From an uncultured Bacteroidales bacterium (GTDB lineage Bacteria > Bacteroidota > Bacteroidia > Bacteroidales > UBA932): a DNA stretch of 28,325 bases. Made by a program: the position numbers and the translations under genes. Positions 1-8,313 of the stretch are shown piece by piece; position 1 is the first letter of the stretch; the number at the start of each line of letters is the position of its first letter. The notes beneath the pieces are model-generated. The model was not told the origin of the DNA. It did no database searches and saw nothing but the letters and a program-made list of their open reading frames with translations. The stretch is taken from positions 1 to 28,325 of the forward strand of contig CAMZCW010000012.1 of NCBI GenBank assembly GCA_947305045.1, given 5' to 3'.

Positions 1-708
1 GACCAAAATAGACTGCTGAACGGTCCTGCACTCCAGATAGCTATGTGTGTCCACCCATTTTTGCACGCTCTCTGGCATGCCTCCTACAACAAGATACTTT
101 TGATAAAGATCCAACGCCATGGAATGCACCGACGCAGGCATAGCTTCGTTGACCTCATAGTGGGAACGAATCTCCTGCGAGAGAATGTCATTTCCCGTCG
201 CCCAAAGAAACTCCTCAAAATCCATGGGAAACAGGTTCAGTTCATCCACCATGCCAACGGGATATGAGAATTCGTCTTCCTCCTGTTTGTCTGTCTTTTC
301 ATCCTCATCAGGCTTGTTTCCCTGATTCACAGCCACACCCAGAAGGCTTCCGGCCGCAACAATATCATATTGAGGATAATCCTCTTTGAAGTATTTCAAA
401 GCCAGGAGCGCTCTTTTACAATCCTGAATCTCATCCAAGATAACCAGTGTTTCGTGGGGCAAGATGCGCTGATTGTACAAGGATTCCAGATAGGCAATAA
501 TCTCTATAGGGTTGATATTGTCCTTGAGGAAATTGGTCACATCCGTTACCAAGTCCAGACTTACCTTGATATAATTCTTGTAATGATTGCGACCGAACTC
601 TTCCAGGATATATGTCTTGCCCACCTGCCGGGCTCCCTGAAGGATGAGCGGCTTGTGATTTGGCCTGTTTTTCCAGTCAATCAGTTTCTGTGTCAGTTTT
701 CTTTTCAT
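1..708 (-). CDS. DUF4143-type AAA ATPase, C-terminus cut off by the window edge
   Basis: The 236 visible codons run off the left edge, so only the N-terminal part is seen. A Walker A motif (GARQVGKT, residues 25-32) and a Walker B motif (LVILDE, about 88-93) follow a short basic N-terminus. The later stretch 'VGGMPESVQKWVD' is typical of the AAA_14/DUF4143 ATPases common in Bacteroidota. Family members are poorly characterised; some occur with toxin or accessory genes, and no reaction beyond ATP binding and hydrolysis is safely assigned. The ATG at 708 is chosen because GGGAG lies just upstream and the protein then begins MKRKLTQKLIDW, as relatives do. A promoter-like element lies at 735-742. 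The gene is transcribed away from the HipA remnant next to it. Confidence 0.85.
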   Translation of the reverse strand, partial: MKRKLTQKLIDWKNRPNHKPLILQGARQVGKTYILEEFGRNHYKNYIKVSLDLVTDVTNFLKDNINPIEIIAYLESLYNQRILPHETLVILDEIQDCKRALLALKYFKEDYPQYDIVAAGSLLGVAVNQGNKPDEDEKTDKQEEDEFSYPVGMVDELNLFPMDFEEFLWATGNDILSQEIRSHYEVNEAMPASVHSMALDLYQKYLVVGGMPESVQKWVDTHSYLECRTVQQSILV

Positions 709-734
709 TGCATCTCCCGACTAGTATCCTGAGG

Positions 735-742
735 CAAATATA
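735..742 (-). promoter_or_regulatory. Bacteroidota -7 promoter box for the DUF4143 ATPase gene
   Basis: On the minus strand the sequence TATATTTG matches the TAnnTTTG consensus exactly and lies 26 bases upstream of the chosen ATG at 708. A T-rich TTTTTCAT stretch about 18 bases further upstream could be the -33 element. A very similar TTTTTCAT precedes the -7 box of the VWA operon. Confidence 0.5.
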
Positions 743-795
743 ATCAAAAACTATGAAAAAGTCAGATAGATTTTGATTTTTTTCTAGTTTTTGAT

Positions 796-1077
796 GTGTT
801 ATATGGAACATCACCAGCAATGCATCAATTCTGTTTTGTCAAGTTCCTGACGTACTTCCAAATGGCCCGTCAGTGTGGCATCACCATGATGGACAGCCGC
901 CTGATTGAGGTGGAAGGGACCCAGCATTTCCTGACGCGTCGCTTTGACCGCAAGGATGGAGAGAAACGTTTCGTGCAAACCCTGGCCGCTGTGGATCCGG
1001 ATGCTCATAGCTACGAAGACATGTTCCGAACCTGCAGGAACTTCGCCCGGAAGCATGAAACACGTCTTTACTCCTAA
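796..1077 (+). pseudogene. Fragment of a HipA-type serine/threonine kinase toxin gene
   Basis: The reading frame matches an internal part of HipA kinases. It contains a 'YGTSPA' segment, then 'MARQCGITMMDSRLIE', 'HFLTRRFDR', 'VQTLAA' and 'HSYEDMFRTCR', which occur in this order in HipA. HipA is normally about 300-440 residues and has a paired HipB antitoxin. Here only about 90 residues remain: the N-terminal domain and the C-terminal catalytic half (with its HxxD-type residues) are missing, and no hipB is adjacent. The first codon in frame is GTG, with nothing to show it is a real start. I read this as a decayed internal fragment, not a working kinase. Confidence 0.7.
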
Positions 1078-1168
1078 GAAAAAAAAGAGTGGCAGGCCAT
1101 CCTGGATGCAGGTTTATCTTTCTTCGAGACAAAGATATGAATGCAGACTGCCAAAGTGTGGCAAGGTG

Positions 1169-2527
1169 CTACTTTTTTGCAATGTGACGCTCGAGAACCT
1201 TCCGCTCTTCAACAATTTCAAAGCATACCGTCCCGTCGGGAGTTGTCACGCGGTTGAAACGCCACGTGGGATGCCCTTTAATTGCGCTTTTAGCCGCCTT
1301 TAAGGCCGCCTCCCCATCTGGATAGTGGAAGACCAAGGCGTCGTCTTTTTTCTTCCGCTCATACGCCAGCATCTTGGCATCCTCGTACCGCGCCCGGTCT
1401 TCGTCAAACTGCCGGTCCCATTCCCGGTAATATTCCATCTTGGGGTCCTCGAACAGGGACATCTGTACGGCCGATTCGTGTGTCAGGCGCGATACGCCCA
1501 GGCCCACCTGCCGGATGGGCGTGACACCGTCCCAAACCTCCGGGAGCATCTTCCGGGCTGCATTGAGAATGATGGCCGTAACGTCCGAGGGCTGTTCCAA
1601 GGTGGTCTGTTTCTGCGCCACCGAAAAGTCCTTGTACTTGACAAACATAGACACGCAGGAGGCCCGGAAATCGTCCCGGCGAATGCGGTGCGCAACAATA
1701 CAGGCCACGTTGAACATAGCCCGGTCGATGTCCTTCGGATCCAGCAGGTCCTTCGGAAACGTTCGTTCAGCGCTATAGCTCTTGGCCTCGGCAATCTCCG
1801 TCTCCACCGGGGAATCGTCGCGGCCGTTGGCGTTCTCGTGCAGCTGCACGGCGAACTTTTGACCCACCAGCCGAGTCAGTGAGCCCATTCCGATGGCAGC
1901 CAGCTGGCCGATGGTCTTGATCCCATAGGCCGTCAAGCGTTCCTCCGTCTTCTTCCCTACCCACAGGAGATCCCGCACGGGCAACGGCCACATCTTGGCG
2001 GGCACTTCATCGGCCCACAGCGTATGCACCTTGTCCGGCTTCTCAAAGTCTGACGCCATCTTCGCAAGCAGCTTGTTGGAGCCGATGCCCACATTCACCG
2101 TGAACCCCAGCGTGTTCTTGATCCGGTCTTTCAGCTGCGTAGCCACCGAAACTGCATTCTCCGGCGTACAGCGAAGGCTCATGTCGATAAAGCACTCATC
2201 AATGGAGAATTGCTGCAGAACGGGTGAATAGCTCCGGCAAATAGCAATAAACCCTTCTGAGCATTGCTTGTACCACTCCCAGTCCCCTCGCATGATAATC
2301 AGGTTCGGGCACTTCCGCAGAGCCATCGACACCGGCTCCGGAACGCGGATGCCCAGCTTTTTGGCCGGAATGGAAGCAGCCGTCACGATGCTTCGCCGGT
2401 CGCTGGGATCACCGGACACGACCGACGGAACAAGCCGGATATCCGGCTTGCCTTCCCTCACCAGTTTGGCTCCCAGCCAGCTGACAAAGGCGCTGTTTAC
2501 ATCGATATGAAAGATGATCCGGGGCAA
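1169..2527 (-). CDS. dinB: Y-family DNA polymerase (DinB/Pol IV type) with C-terminal extension
   Basis: A translesion polymerase that copies damaged DNA with low fidelity. The N-terminal 'HIDVNSAFVSW' carries the first metal-binding Asp (D9) and the steric-gate Phe (F14). 'SIDECFID' supplies the catalytic pair D110/E111. A helix-hairpin-helix thumb segment ('LLWVGKKTEERLTAYGIKTIGQL') and a little-finger domain follow. At 452 residues it is about 90 longer than E. coli DinB; the last ~80 residues are charged, and I recognise no beta-clamp motif with certainty. The 'DVNSAF' version of motif I resembles Firmicutes-type Pol IV. The start is a TTG two bases after the stop of the GIY-YIG gene, so the two are probably translationally coupled. 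I saw no LexA-type site. Confidence 0.93.
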   Translation of the reverse strand: MPRIIFHIDVNSAFVSWLGAKLVREGKPDIRLVPSVVSGDPSDRRSIVTAASIPAKKLGIRVPEPVSMALRKCPNLIIMRGDWEWYKQCSEGFIAICRSYSPVLQQFSIDECFIDMSLRCTPENAVSVATQLKDRIKNTLGFTVNVGIGSNKLLAKMASDFEKPDKVHTLWADEVPAKMWPLPVRDLLWVGKKTEERLTAYGIKTIGQLAAIGMGSLTRLVGQKFAVQLHENANGRDDSPVETEIAEAKSYSAERTFPKDLLDPKDIDRAMFNVACIVAHRIRRDDFRASCVSMFVKYKDFSVAQKQTTLEQPSDVTAIILNAARKMLPEVWDGVTPIRQVGLGVSRLTHESAVQMSLFEDPKMEYYREWDRQFDEDRARYEDAKMLAYERKKKDDALVFHYPDGEAALKAAKSAIKGHPTWRFNRVTTPDGTVCFEIVEERKVLERHIAKK

Positions 2528-2529
2528 CG

Positions 2530-3801
2530 CTATTTTTTGTATGTTTGCGCCGAAGTCGTGATGGAAAGCTTCGTTTCCTCGTCGATTTCAAGAAACTTCT
2601 TCATGACAGCAACAATCAGTGCAGGAAGTTTAGGGTCTCCCACCTTGGTAACGAACTCAAAGTCATCGCTGTATTCATCCCCTCTGAAGAGCTTCCCTTC
2701 CGGAGATTTCAGGAACTTCTTGAGTCCTTTCTCACCGCCGAAATCTGACGTCCAGAATGTGACGCTCTGCTCCTTCTCGCCGTAGTCATTCACGCCGCCC
2801 AAGATCATGGCAAGCGCATCGTCGTCAGTATGTCCGGTGAAATATACCATGGTTTCAACTGTGGCTACGCCGAACTTTTCGGGAATGCGACTGGCATTGT
2901 CTTCGACTGCCATACGGATGGCCGTTTCCAGATCCACTCCCTTCTTGGGGACCCTGATGACCGTTTTCTTGGTATTCACCTTTTCATAGTCGGCATCCTC
3001 AATGCAGTTGTTTCGCAATACGTCCAGCCGCTTCCTGAGGTCTTTCCATACCGGTGACGCATGCTCCAGGTTCAGCACCGGATCCAGCTCGTCTGCCAGA
3101 AGCCGGGTGACTTCCTCATGCTGAGGATTCACCTGATAATAGAACAGGAGGTTCTCCTTCATCCATTTGCTCAGCCAGCGCTCTTCTTCTGCAGAGAAAC
3201 GGATGCCGTCCTTTGTTGTGACAGGATTCAGGCAATGAAGCGCGCCGATGTTCAGTCGCAACGCCGATTGAGCCGAATTCCCTTTGAAGATGTCTGCCAC
3301 CTTACGGAGATTCTCCGCCTCTCCCACATAGAGGACATCCTGGCCTTCAAACTCCTCCGGTTCCTTAGAGAGATACGGAAAACCTTCCCCTTCCTCGCGA
3401 GCCACCACGATATAACTGCCGCAATCATCAGGAATCTCTCCCGGCTCATTATACAGCGGATCGAATTCCTCGAATCCGATGATTTCCTCATCCTTCTTGG
3501 GCTTTACGTCTGCCACCAATTCCTTGAGCCGATTGCGCATGAACGTAACATCCACGAGCAATTGATCCAGTGCATCCTCGGAAAGTACGCCCCGTTCCAT
3601 GTCCTTGGGCAGTTCTCCCCTTTCGTCTGCTTCAAAGTCCTTCAGGAATTGACCGTCTTCCATATACTGGAACAGACGCTCAATACGACGCTGGACAGCC
3701 TCGAAATTGTACACTGCCATCTCCATGTCATCCATTATATCCCGGACCATGTTAAAGTCATCCTCCATTTTCCGGACGCGTGCGATAAGCTTGTTATCCA
3801 T
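2530..3801 (-). CDS. DUF4298 / GIY-YIG-like fusion protein
   Basis: Three parts can be seen. Residues 1-95 match DUF4298 (helical, with 'DFEADERGELPKDMERGVLSED'). Residues about 120-250 form a GIY-YIG-like domain: 'GSYIVVA' and 'VLYVGEAENLR' are the two core strands, followed by 'SALRLNIGAL', a 'WM' helix and the terminal 'LDPVLNLEH' with its Asn. The last ~150 residues, rich in aromatic and acidic residues, are unknown to me. GIY-YIG domains are usually structure- or site-specific nucleases; the conserved Arg and Asn positions seem present, so activity is plausible but not shown. The ATG at 3801 gives the usual DUF4298 N-terminus (MDNKLIARV). A GTG at 3822 overlaps the previous stop (GTGA) and is an alternative. 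Coupling to the polymerase gene suggests a DNA-repair role, which is inference. Confidence 0.82.
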   Translation of the reverse strand: MDNKLIARVRKMEDDFNMVRDIMDDMEMAVYNFEAVQRRIERLFQYMEDGQFLKDFEADERGELPKDMERGVLSEDALDQLLVDVTFMRNRLKELVADVKPKKDEEIIGFEEFDPLYNEPGEIPDDCGSYIVVAREEGEGFPYLSKEPEEFEGQDVLYVGEAENLRKVADIFKGNSAQSALRLNIGALHCLNPVTTKDGIRFSAEEERWLSKWMKENLLFYYQVNPQHEEVTRLLADELDPVLNLEHASPVWKDLRKRLDVLRNNCIEDADYEKVNTKKTVIRVPKKGVDLETAIRMAVEDNASRIPEKFGVATVETMVYFTGHTDDDALAMILGGVNDYGEKEQSVTFWTSDFGGEKGLKKFLKSPEGKLFRGDEYSDDFEFVTKVGDPKLPALIVAVMKKFLEIDEETKLSITTSAQTYKK

Positions 3802-3818
3802 AGCTTTAATCTTGCTTT

Positions 3819-4199
3819 TCACAAATACTTCTCCAAAAACTCAGACGCATCGGCCACGCAGTCCGGGCAGTCACGAAGTGGTTTACCCGTGCCGATGCCT
3901 TTTAGCAATCGGCACTGTGTGGCGCCATTGCGTGCCTGGAACTTCTCCATCATTTCCTTCATTCTGGCTCGGGACTTAATCCGGTCCTTGGTCGCTAAAC
4001 CGACAATCATACCGGCCCCTACCAGCGCGCCACAGGTCCCTTCCATGTTGCCCATGCCGGTACCATAGGCTCCAGCTATATCCAATGCGGTCTGCTCATC
4101 CAGCCCCACCAGGTCACAATAGGTGCAGGTTACAGCCTGGGCACAGTTGTGTGTATTCAGACGCTTCTTTTCAGCGGCAAGGTGCTTCCTGGTTTCCAT
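3819..4199 (-). CDS. C_GCAxxG_C_C family redox-type protein
   Basis: A 126-residue protein with the spaced cysteines of the C_GCAxxG_C_C family: 'NCAQAV' near residue 19, two nearby Cys in 'CTYC', 'GTCGALVGAG' in the middle, then 'ATQC' and 'DCPDC' near the C-terminus. Members are small, probably metal- or cluster-binding redox proteins, and their physiological partners are not known. The ATG at 4199 shares one base with the preceding stop (TAATG); an upstream extension to 4289 would overlap that gene and lacks family similarity. The gene ends in a 4-base overlap with a possible GTG start of the next gene. Confidence 0.85.
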   Translation of the reverse strand: METRKHLAAEKKRLNTHNCAQAVTCTYCDLVGLDEQTALDIAGAYGTGMGNMEGTCGALVGAGMIVGLATKDRIKSRARMKEMMEKFQARNGATQCRLLKGIGTGKPLRDCPDCVADASEFLEKYL

Positions 4200-4393
4200 T
4201 ACTGATACTTCTTGAAGTTGTATTTCTCCCGTAGTGCAGCCTTGGTTTCTTCGTCTTGATGGGTGAAGAAGTTCTTCCAGCCCGGGCACCAGTTGATATG
4301 CCAGCGCCAGAAGCGGCCTTTAGCCGATTTCGGGTTCTTGTCGTAGTGTGCGCGGAACTTACAGTTCTCGCAAGGGTAAGTCTGTTCAGCCAT
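4199..4393 (-). CDS. Small Cys-rich conserved protein
   Basis: A 64-residue protein with 'CENC' near the N-terminus and 'HINWCPGWK' in the middle, so three Cys and one or more His could form a zinc site (C8, C11, H32, C35 by rough count). It is rich in Trp, Phe, Arg and Lys. I recognise it as the sort of short conserved protein common in Bacteroidales but know no function for it. It lies one base after the DUF1653-TSCPD gene and overlaps the redox-protein gene by one base, which supports real translation within the operon. Confidence 0.75.
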   Translation of the reverse strand: MAEQTYPCENCKFRAHYDKNPKSAKGRFWRWHINWCPGWKNFFTHQDEETKAALREKYNFKKYQ

Positions 4394-4394
4394 A

Positions 4395-4943
4395 TTACAG
4401 TTGTTTTAATGCTTTCGCAAGTTGGTCCGGGCAGCTGGTGCCGCGGCCTTTGCAGTTGATACCTTCCAGCATGTCGATAACCGCTTGAATCTTTCGGCCT
4501 TCGCAGAGGCGGGCCAGGCCTTTGGTGTTGCCGTCGCAGCCCTTGACGATTTCCACCTGACGAATGGTATCGCCTTCGGTCTGGAGGTTAATCTGCGTGG
4601 AGCAGGTCACTCCGCAGGTGGCAAAGGAGGTGCTGCGGATGCCGCCCGCGATGGTATCTGTGAGTTTTGTTACGTCGTGCATTTCGTTTATAGGTTGAGT
4701 AGGTGTTATGATTTCTTTCAAGGCTTCTTCTTTGGGGATAGGCTGGAACCTGGGGCGCATTTTTCCATCGTATGGGACATCCTCAAAGAAGTTATTCTTT
4801 GTCCGAATCCAGTACCGGCGGTCGCCATACATGGCCTGGTACACTACGGCGTCCTCCTCCGTCGCCTCGATGGTAGCGAAGGTGACGAAGCGGTAAATTT
4901 TTTTGTTGCGGAAGTGACGATAGTATTGGTCCATGAGCTCCAT
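4395..4943 (-). CDS. DUF1653-TSCPD fusion protein
   Basis: Two domains are joined. Residues 5-70 match DUF1653 ('YYRHFRNKKIYRF', 'VVYQAMYGDRRYWIR', ending near 'RPRFQPI'). Residues about 100-182 match the TSCPD domain (TIGR03905 type), with 'GVTCSTQI', 'VKGCDGNTKGLARL' and the name-giving 'GRGTSCPDQLAKAL'. TSCPD domains occur alone or at the C-terminus of vitamin B12-dependent ribonucleotide reductases and carry conserved Cys that probably bind metal or act in redox. DUF1653 is small and uncharacterised. The two are usually separate proteins. The gene begins 11 bases after the helicase stop, in what appears to be the same operon. Confidence 0.85.
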   Translation of the reverse strand: MELMDQYYRHFRNKKIYRFVTFATIEATEEDAVVYQAMYGDRRYWIRTKNNFFEDVPYDGKMRPRFQPIPKEEALKEIITPTQPINEMHDVTKLTDTIAGGIRSTSFATCGVTCSTQINLQTEGDTIRQVEIVKGCDGNTKGLARLCEGRKIQAVIDMLEGINCKGRGTSCPDQLAKALKQL

Positions 4944-4954
4944 GATTAATGATG

Positions 4955-7900
4955 TTAGACTGCTTGGGCTTTCTCTAAGATAAATCCTGGGATCTTATTT
5001 CTCATATCCCATGTTATGTTCATCGGACACTCGCCCTCCGATTTTACATAATCCATCAAACCAAGACAGTAATAGCAGTTGGAATTACCGAATGCGTCTT
5101 TCTTTGAATCACGGACAAATAAGAGGAAGCGCCATCCGTTCTCTTTCTGATTAATAAATCTCTGCCCTTCCCGGCTATCAATACGCACATCGTTTTTTGA
5201 TTGCCAGTGGAATTGGTTCTCGTTTATTGCATAGTCTTTATACAATGTTGAAGGAGAATACTCTTTATCCGCTTTGTTTGTCGTAACCATCACCATGGAC
5301 AGTTTGTCATCATGGATGTATTGAGTTCCAAGAGGAATACCGCGCTTAATTTTGTTTTCACATAGCAAATGAATTTCATCAGCAGAGTAACAGCCATAGA
5401 GTTCTATTCCAATATCTCCAATACCTTCAATCCACGACGTTGTTTGACGGATAGAAGACATCCTTATATCAACGAGTTCCTGTAGCTCTTCAACAAAGTA
5501 TGGATAATTAGCAAGATGAGCTACACCATCTTCAATACTGGATAGTTGAGTCCCAAATTTTTCATTGTATTTTTCGATAGGAAGATAGAGCACATCATAG
5601 TAAAAGAGTTGAGCGAATTTACTCTCTTTCGTTTCGGTTACGTCATAAATAAAACCATTTTGAGTCAGACGCTGGATAAACGTTAAGAATTCATAAGAAT
5701 TGACGTGATATAATCGCGCCAAACCATTTTCCAGGCTCTCTACCTCCTTTGTTCGCACGTAACCCGGCATAGCGATGCCAGCCTGCTTCTTAAGCTCAGA
5801 CCATGAACCAGGCGTTTTGTAGATAAGCCGCCAATCAAGACCAAATTGCTCCAGAAAATTATGTAAAGTGAGCTTTTTGTCATAATTCTGAGTGAAGGAA
5901 GCCACTTCACGCCTCAATCTTCTGATATCAAATGCGGCGTTCAAAATATTATTCAAGATATATTCCCTCGCCACAGGTTCCATTTTGATGGAGCACCCGG
6001 GAGGAAGGAAGGGAAAACCATTTGAGATATTCTCCGAAGTACTGGAGTGGTTCCGTCCCATTAATGCGCGGAATCGCGACTCATAATTATATGCGGTATG
6101 GGCCTGGGCAATAAAGTCTAAAACAGTCAGTGCATTTTTGCCATCTGCCAGACGCAGGCCGCGACCGAGTTGTTGCAAAAAGATTGTAAGAGATTCCGTT
6201 GGACGTAGGAGAAGGATTGTATCAATTTCTGGTATATCGACACCCTCATTAAGCATGTCAGCCACACATAAGTAGTTTACATCTCCTCTGGCAAGTTTTC
6301 CAGATGCATCTTCTAATGCATCGAAATTTGAACGATTCTGCCCACTTGGGACAGAACGAGATGTGACAGCCATTGATTTGAACCCAGCTTCATTAAGCAT
6401 CGCATTCATGGATTCGGCCTGCTCAACGCTGCAGCAGAAGCAGACTGCCTTACAGTCATGGGGGTCATTAACGTAACTGTCAAGGGCCTTACGAATAATG
6501 GAGAACCGTTGTTGCTTATTCCGTTCATAGATATCACTCAACTGCTTTTCATCATATTTCCCGCCCCTGCAAACTATTGTGCTCAGATTAACGCTGTCAT
6601 CGGTCACACAGTAATAATCGAAAGGACAGAGTAAGCCCTGAGCGAGCGCCTCGGGAAGTCGAATTTCAGCGGCAATTCTATCGTTAAAATCTGGCAAGAG
6701 TGATTTGCCATCCATGCGCTCTGGTGTAGCGGTCAAGCCCATTAGGACTTTGGGCTTAAACAAAGAAAACAGGAGTCTATAACTATCAGCCTGACTGTGA
6801 TGAGCCTCATCGAGAACGATATAATCGTAATAATCCGCCCCCAAGCGTTCAAAGGTTTCTTTGTTAGAATTAAATGTTTGGATTGAGACGAAAAGGTTAG
6901 ACAAATTACCACCATTTACTGGCCTGTGATTGCCTACCCACAATTGGCCAAAGTTACCATCTACAAGGACAGACCGATATGTGAAGCGTGCCTGTTTAAG
7001 AATCTTCATTCGATGAACGATAAAGAGTAGTTTGGGCTCTCTCCCCTCTGTTCGAATAAAATCTTTCCTGAAGTCTTTAAAGTCAAATGCAGAGATAGCA
7101 GTCTTACCAGTACCAGTAGCAGCAACTATCAGATTTTTATATGAATGTTTAATTTCACGTTCAAATCTCAGCTGATCAAGCACCCTAATCTGGTGGTTTT
7201 TTCTTATGAAACGACTAACGTATTCCGGCGCATTAATATCATCGGTAGGGAACGCTTCCTTCGGATGCTTTATCCTATAGAGCGCCTCTTTTAGTCGATT
7301 CAAATCCTTCTCTGTTTCGATGGGCTCAAATTCCTCTCCAGTCCAATATTGCTCAAAGGTCGCCTTCATCTTCTCAATAATGTGCGGGTTCTCTGCGCGT
7401 GTTATTCGCATATTCCACTCCATTCCAGTCGTTATCGCCTCTTTTGAGAGATTTGAAGAACCTATGTATGCAGTATCCGCTCCACTATTTCTGTAGAACC
7501 CATAAACCTTTGCATGCAACCGATCCTGCTCGCCATTGAAGCTAACTTTAATCTCAACAGAGCCATACTGCTTAAGGTTGAAAAGCTCGCGAATAGCTTT
7601 TTCATCGGTCGCCCCCATATATGTGGTAGTCAAAATCCTAAGACGTGTACCAGGCCTCTGAACAAACTCTTTAAGCTCATCAGCAATTAATCTCCAGCCA
7701 CGAAACTTTATGAATGATACAAGAAGGTCGATACGGTCAGCCGTTTTTATGTCTAAACTTATCTCACTCCCCACAGTAACCTCTTTTCCCCCACCAGTAA
7801 ACAAACTACTGGTTCGGTATCCAGACATGGGGTGTATCTTACTATCCGCAACGATTTGAGCGTCAGTAAATCCCACTTTACTATAGATTCCACGAAGAAA

Positions 7901-8203
7901 CTCGTTAGCATCAGCAATCAGGTCATCTTGAACATTGTATTCCCATTCTTGCTCTATATACTTTAGGATTTTGTTTACACAATCTACTTGCTCACTGATG
8001 GTTTTCTCACGCCTGTCCGATCTAAACTTCTCATTTAGGACGGCGCTCACGGTAGCTGCCAAATATTTTGAGAGCCATTCATTTGACGATGACGAGTCGA
8101 TCAACTCTTTAGCGATCAATATCCTAGAAGAGTCTATATGCTCTAGTCTATTATGAATTGCCTTACTAATTAAGGCTTCATAGACACCTTGGATTAATTC
8201 CAT
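4955..8203 (-). CDS. PLD nuclease-like / SF2 helicase / DUF3427 protein
   Basis: A large multidomain DNA or RNA processing enzyme of about 1082 residues. An N-terminal helical region ('LIQGVYEALISKAI') precedes a single phospholipase D-type motif (H230, K232 in 'LHAKVYGFY', then 'IGSSNLS'). An SF2 helicase follows, with Walker A 'ATGTGKT' (K367), a 'DEAHH' box (about 465), 'TATPER' and a C-terminal RecA lobe ('QQLGRGLRL'). The last ~120 residues are DUF3427 ('YKDYAINENQFHWQS', 'GWRFLLFVRDS'). Family members resemble type I/III restriction translocases and are often accessory genes; a defence role is inference. The ATG at 8203 gives the family N-terminus; a TTG at 8236 is possible but weak. 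The gene is clearly more AT-rich than its neighbours, which suggests recent transfer. Confidence 0.9.
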   Translation of the reverse strand: MELIQGVYEALISKAIHNRLEHIDSSRILIAKELIDSSSSNEWLSKYLAATVSAVLNEKFRSDRREKTISEQVDCVNKILKYIEQEWEYNVQDDLIADANEFLRGIYSKVGFTDAQIVADSKIHPMSGYRTSSLFTGGGKEVTVGSEISLDIKTADRIDLLVSFIKFRGWRLIADELKEFVQRPGTRLRILTTTYMGATDEKAIRELFNLKQYGSVEIKVSFNGEQDRLHAKVYGFYRNSGADTAYIGSSNLSKEAITTGMEWNMRITRAENPHIIEKMKATFEQYWTGEEFEPIETEKDLNRLKEALYRIKHPKEAFPTDDINAPEYVSRFIRKNHQIRVLDQLRFEREIKHSYKNLIVAATGTGKTAISAFDFKDFRKDFIRTEGREPKLLFIVHRMKILKQARFTYRSVLVDGNFGQLWVGNHRPVNGGNLSNLFVSIQTFNSNKETFERLGADYYDYIVLDEAHHSQADSYRLLFSLFKPKVLMGLTATPERMDGKSLLPDFNDRIAAEIRLPEALAQGLLCPFDYYCVTDDSVNLSTIVCRGGKYDEKQLSDIYERNKQQRFSIIRKALDSYVNDPHDCKAVCFCCSVEQAESMNAMLNEAGFKSMAVTSRSVPSGQNRSNFDALEDASGKLARGDVNYLCVADMLNEGVDIPEIDTILLLRPTESLTIFLQQLGRGLRLADGKNALTVLDFIAQAHTAYNYESRFRALMGRNHSSTSENISNGFPFLPPGCSIKMEPVAREYILNNILNAAFDIRRLRREVASFTQNYDKKLTLHNFLEQFGLDWRLIYKTPGSWSELKKQAGIAMPGYVRTKEVESLENGLARLYHVNSYEFLTFIQRLTQNGFIYDVTETKESKFAQLFYYDVLYLPIEKYNEKFGTQLSSIEDGVAHLANYPYFVEELQELVDIRMSSIRQTTSWIEGIGDIGIELYGCYSADEIHLLCENKIKRGIPLGTQYIHDDKLSMVMVTTNKADKEYSPSTLYKDYAINENQFHWQSKNDVRIDSREGQRFINQKENGWRFLLFVRDSKKDAFGNSNCYYCLGLMDYVKSEGECPMNITWDMRNKIPGFILEKAQAV

Positions 8204-8313
8204 ATTGAAGAAATGCTGTTTTGCAAATTTAAGCAATCTACAGCAGTCTTCAAAATACGTTCAACAGGATTGTCCTGCTTCAACTTGGCTTCTTCCGGCT
8301 TCTTTTCGGCCTG

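Noticed and set aside
1115..1137. Inverted repeat TATCTTT...AAAGATA, containing an exact -7 box on the minus strand
   Set aside because: No gene starts downstream of the minus-strand box; probably chance or a fossil promoter.
1149..1163. Small hairpin TGCCA-aagtg-TGGCA after the polymerase gene
   Set aside because: Only five base pairs and no T-tract, so I did not call a terminator.
3061..4068. Long plus-strand open frame (335 codons)
   Set aside because: It is antisense to the GIY-YIG fusion and redox-protein genes, whose minus-strand frames carry clear family motifs; the plus frame has none.
8204..8236. TTG start adding 11 residues to the helicase
   Set aside because: The ATG at 8203 gives the family-like N-terminus, and the extra residues overlap the open tail of the small upstream gene.
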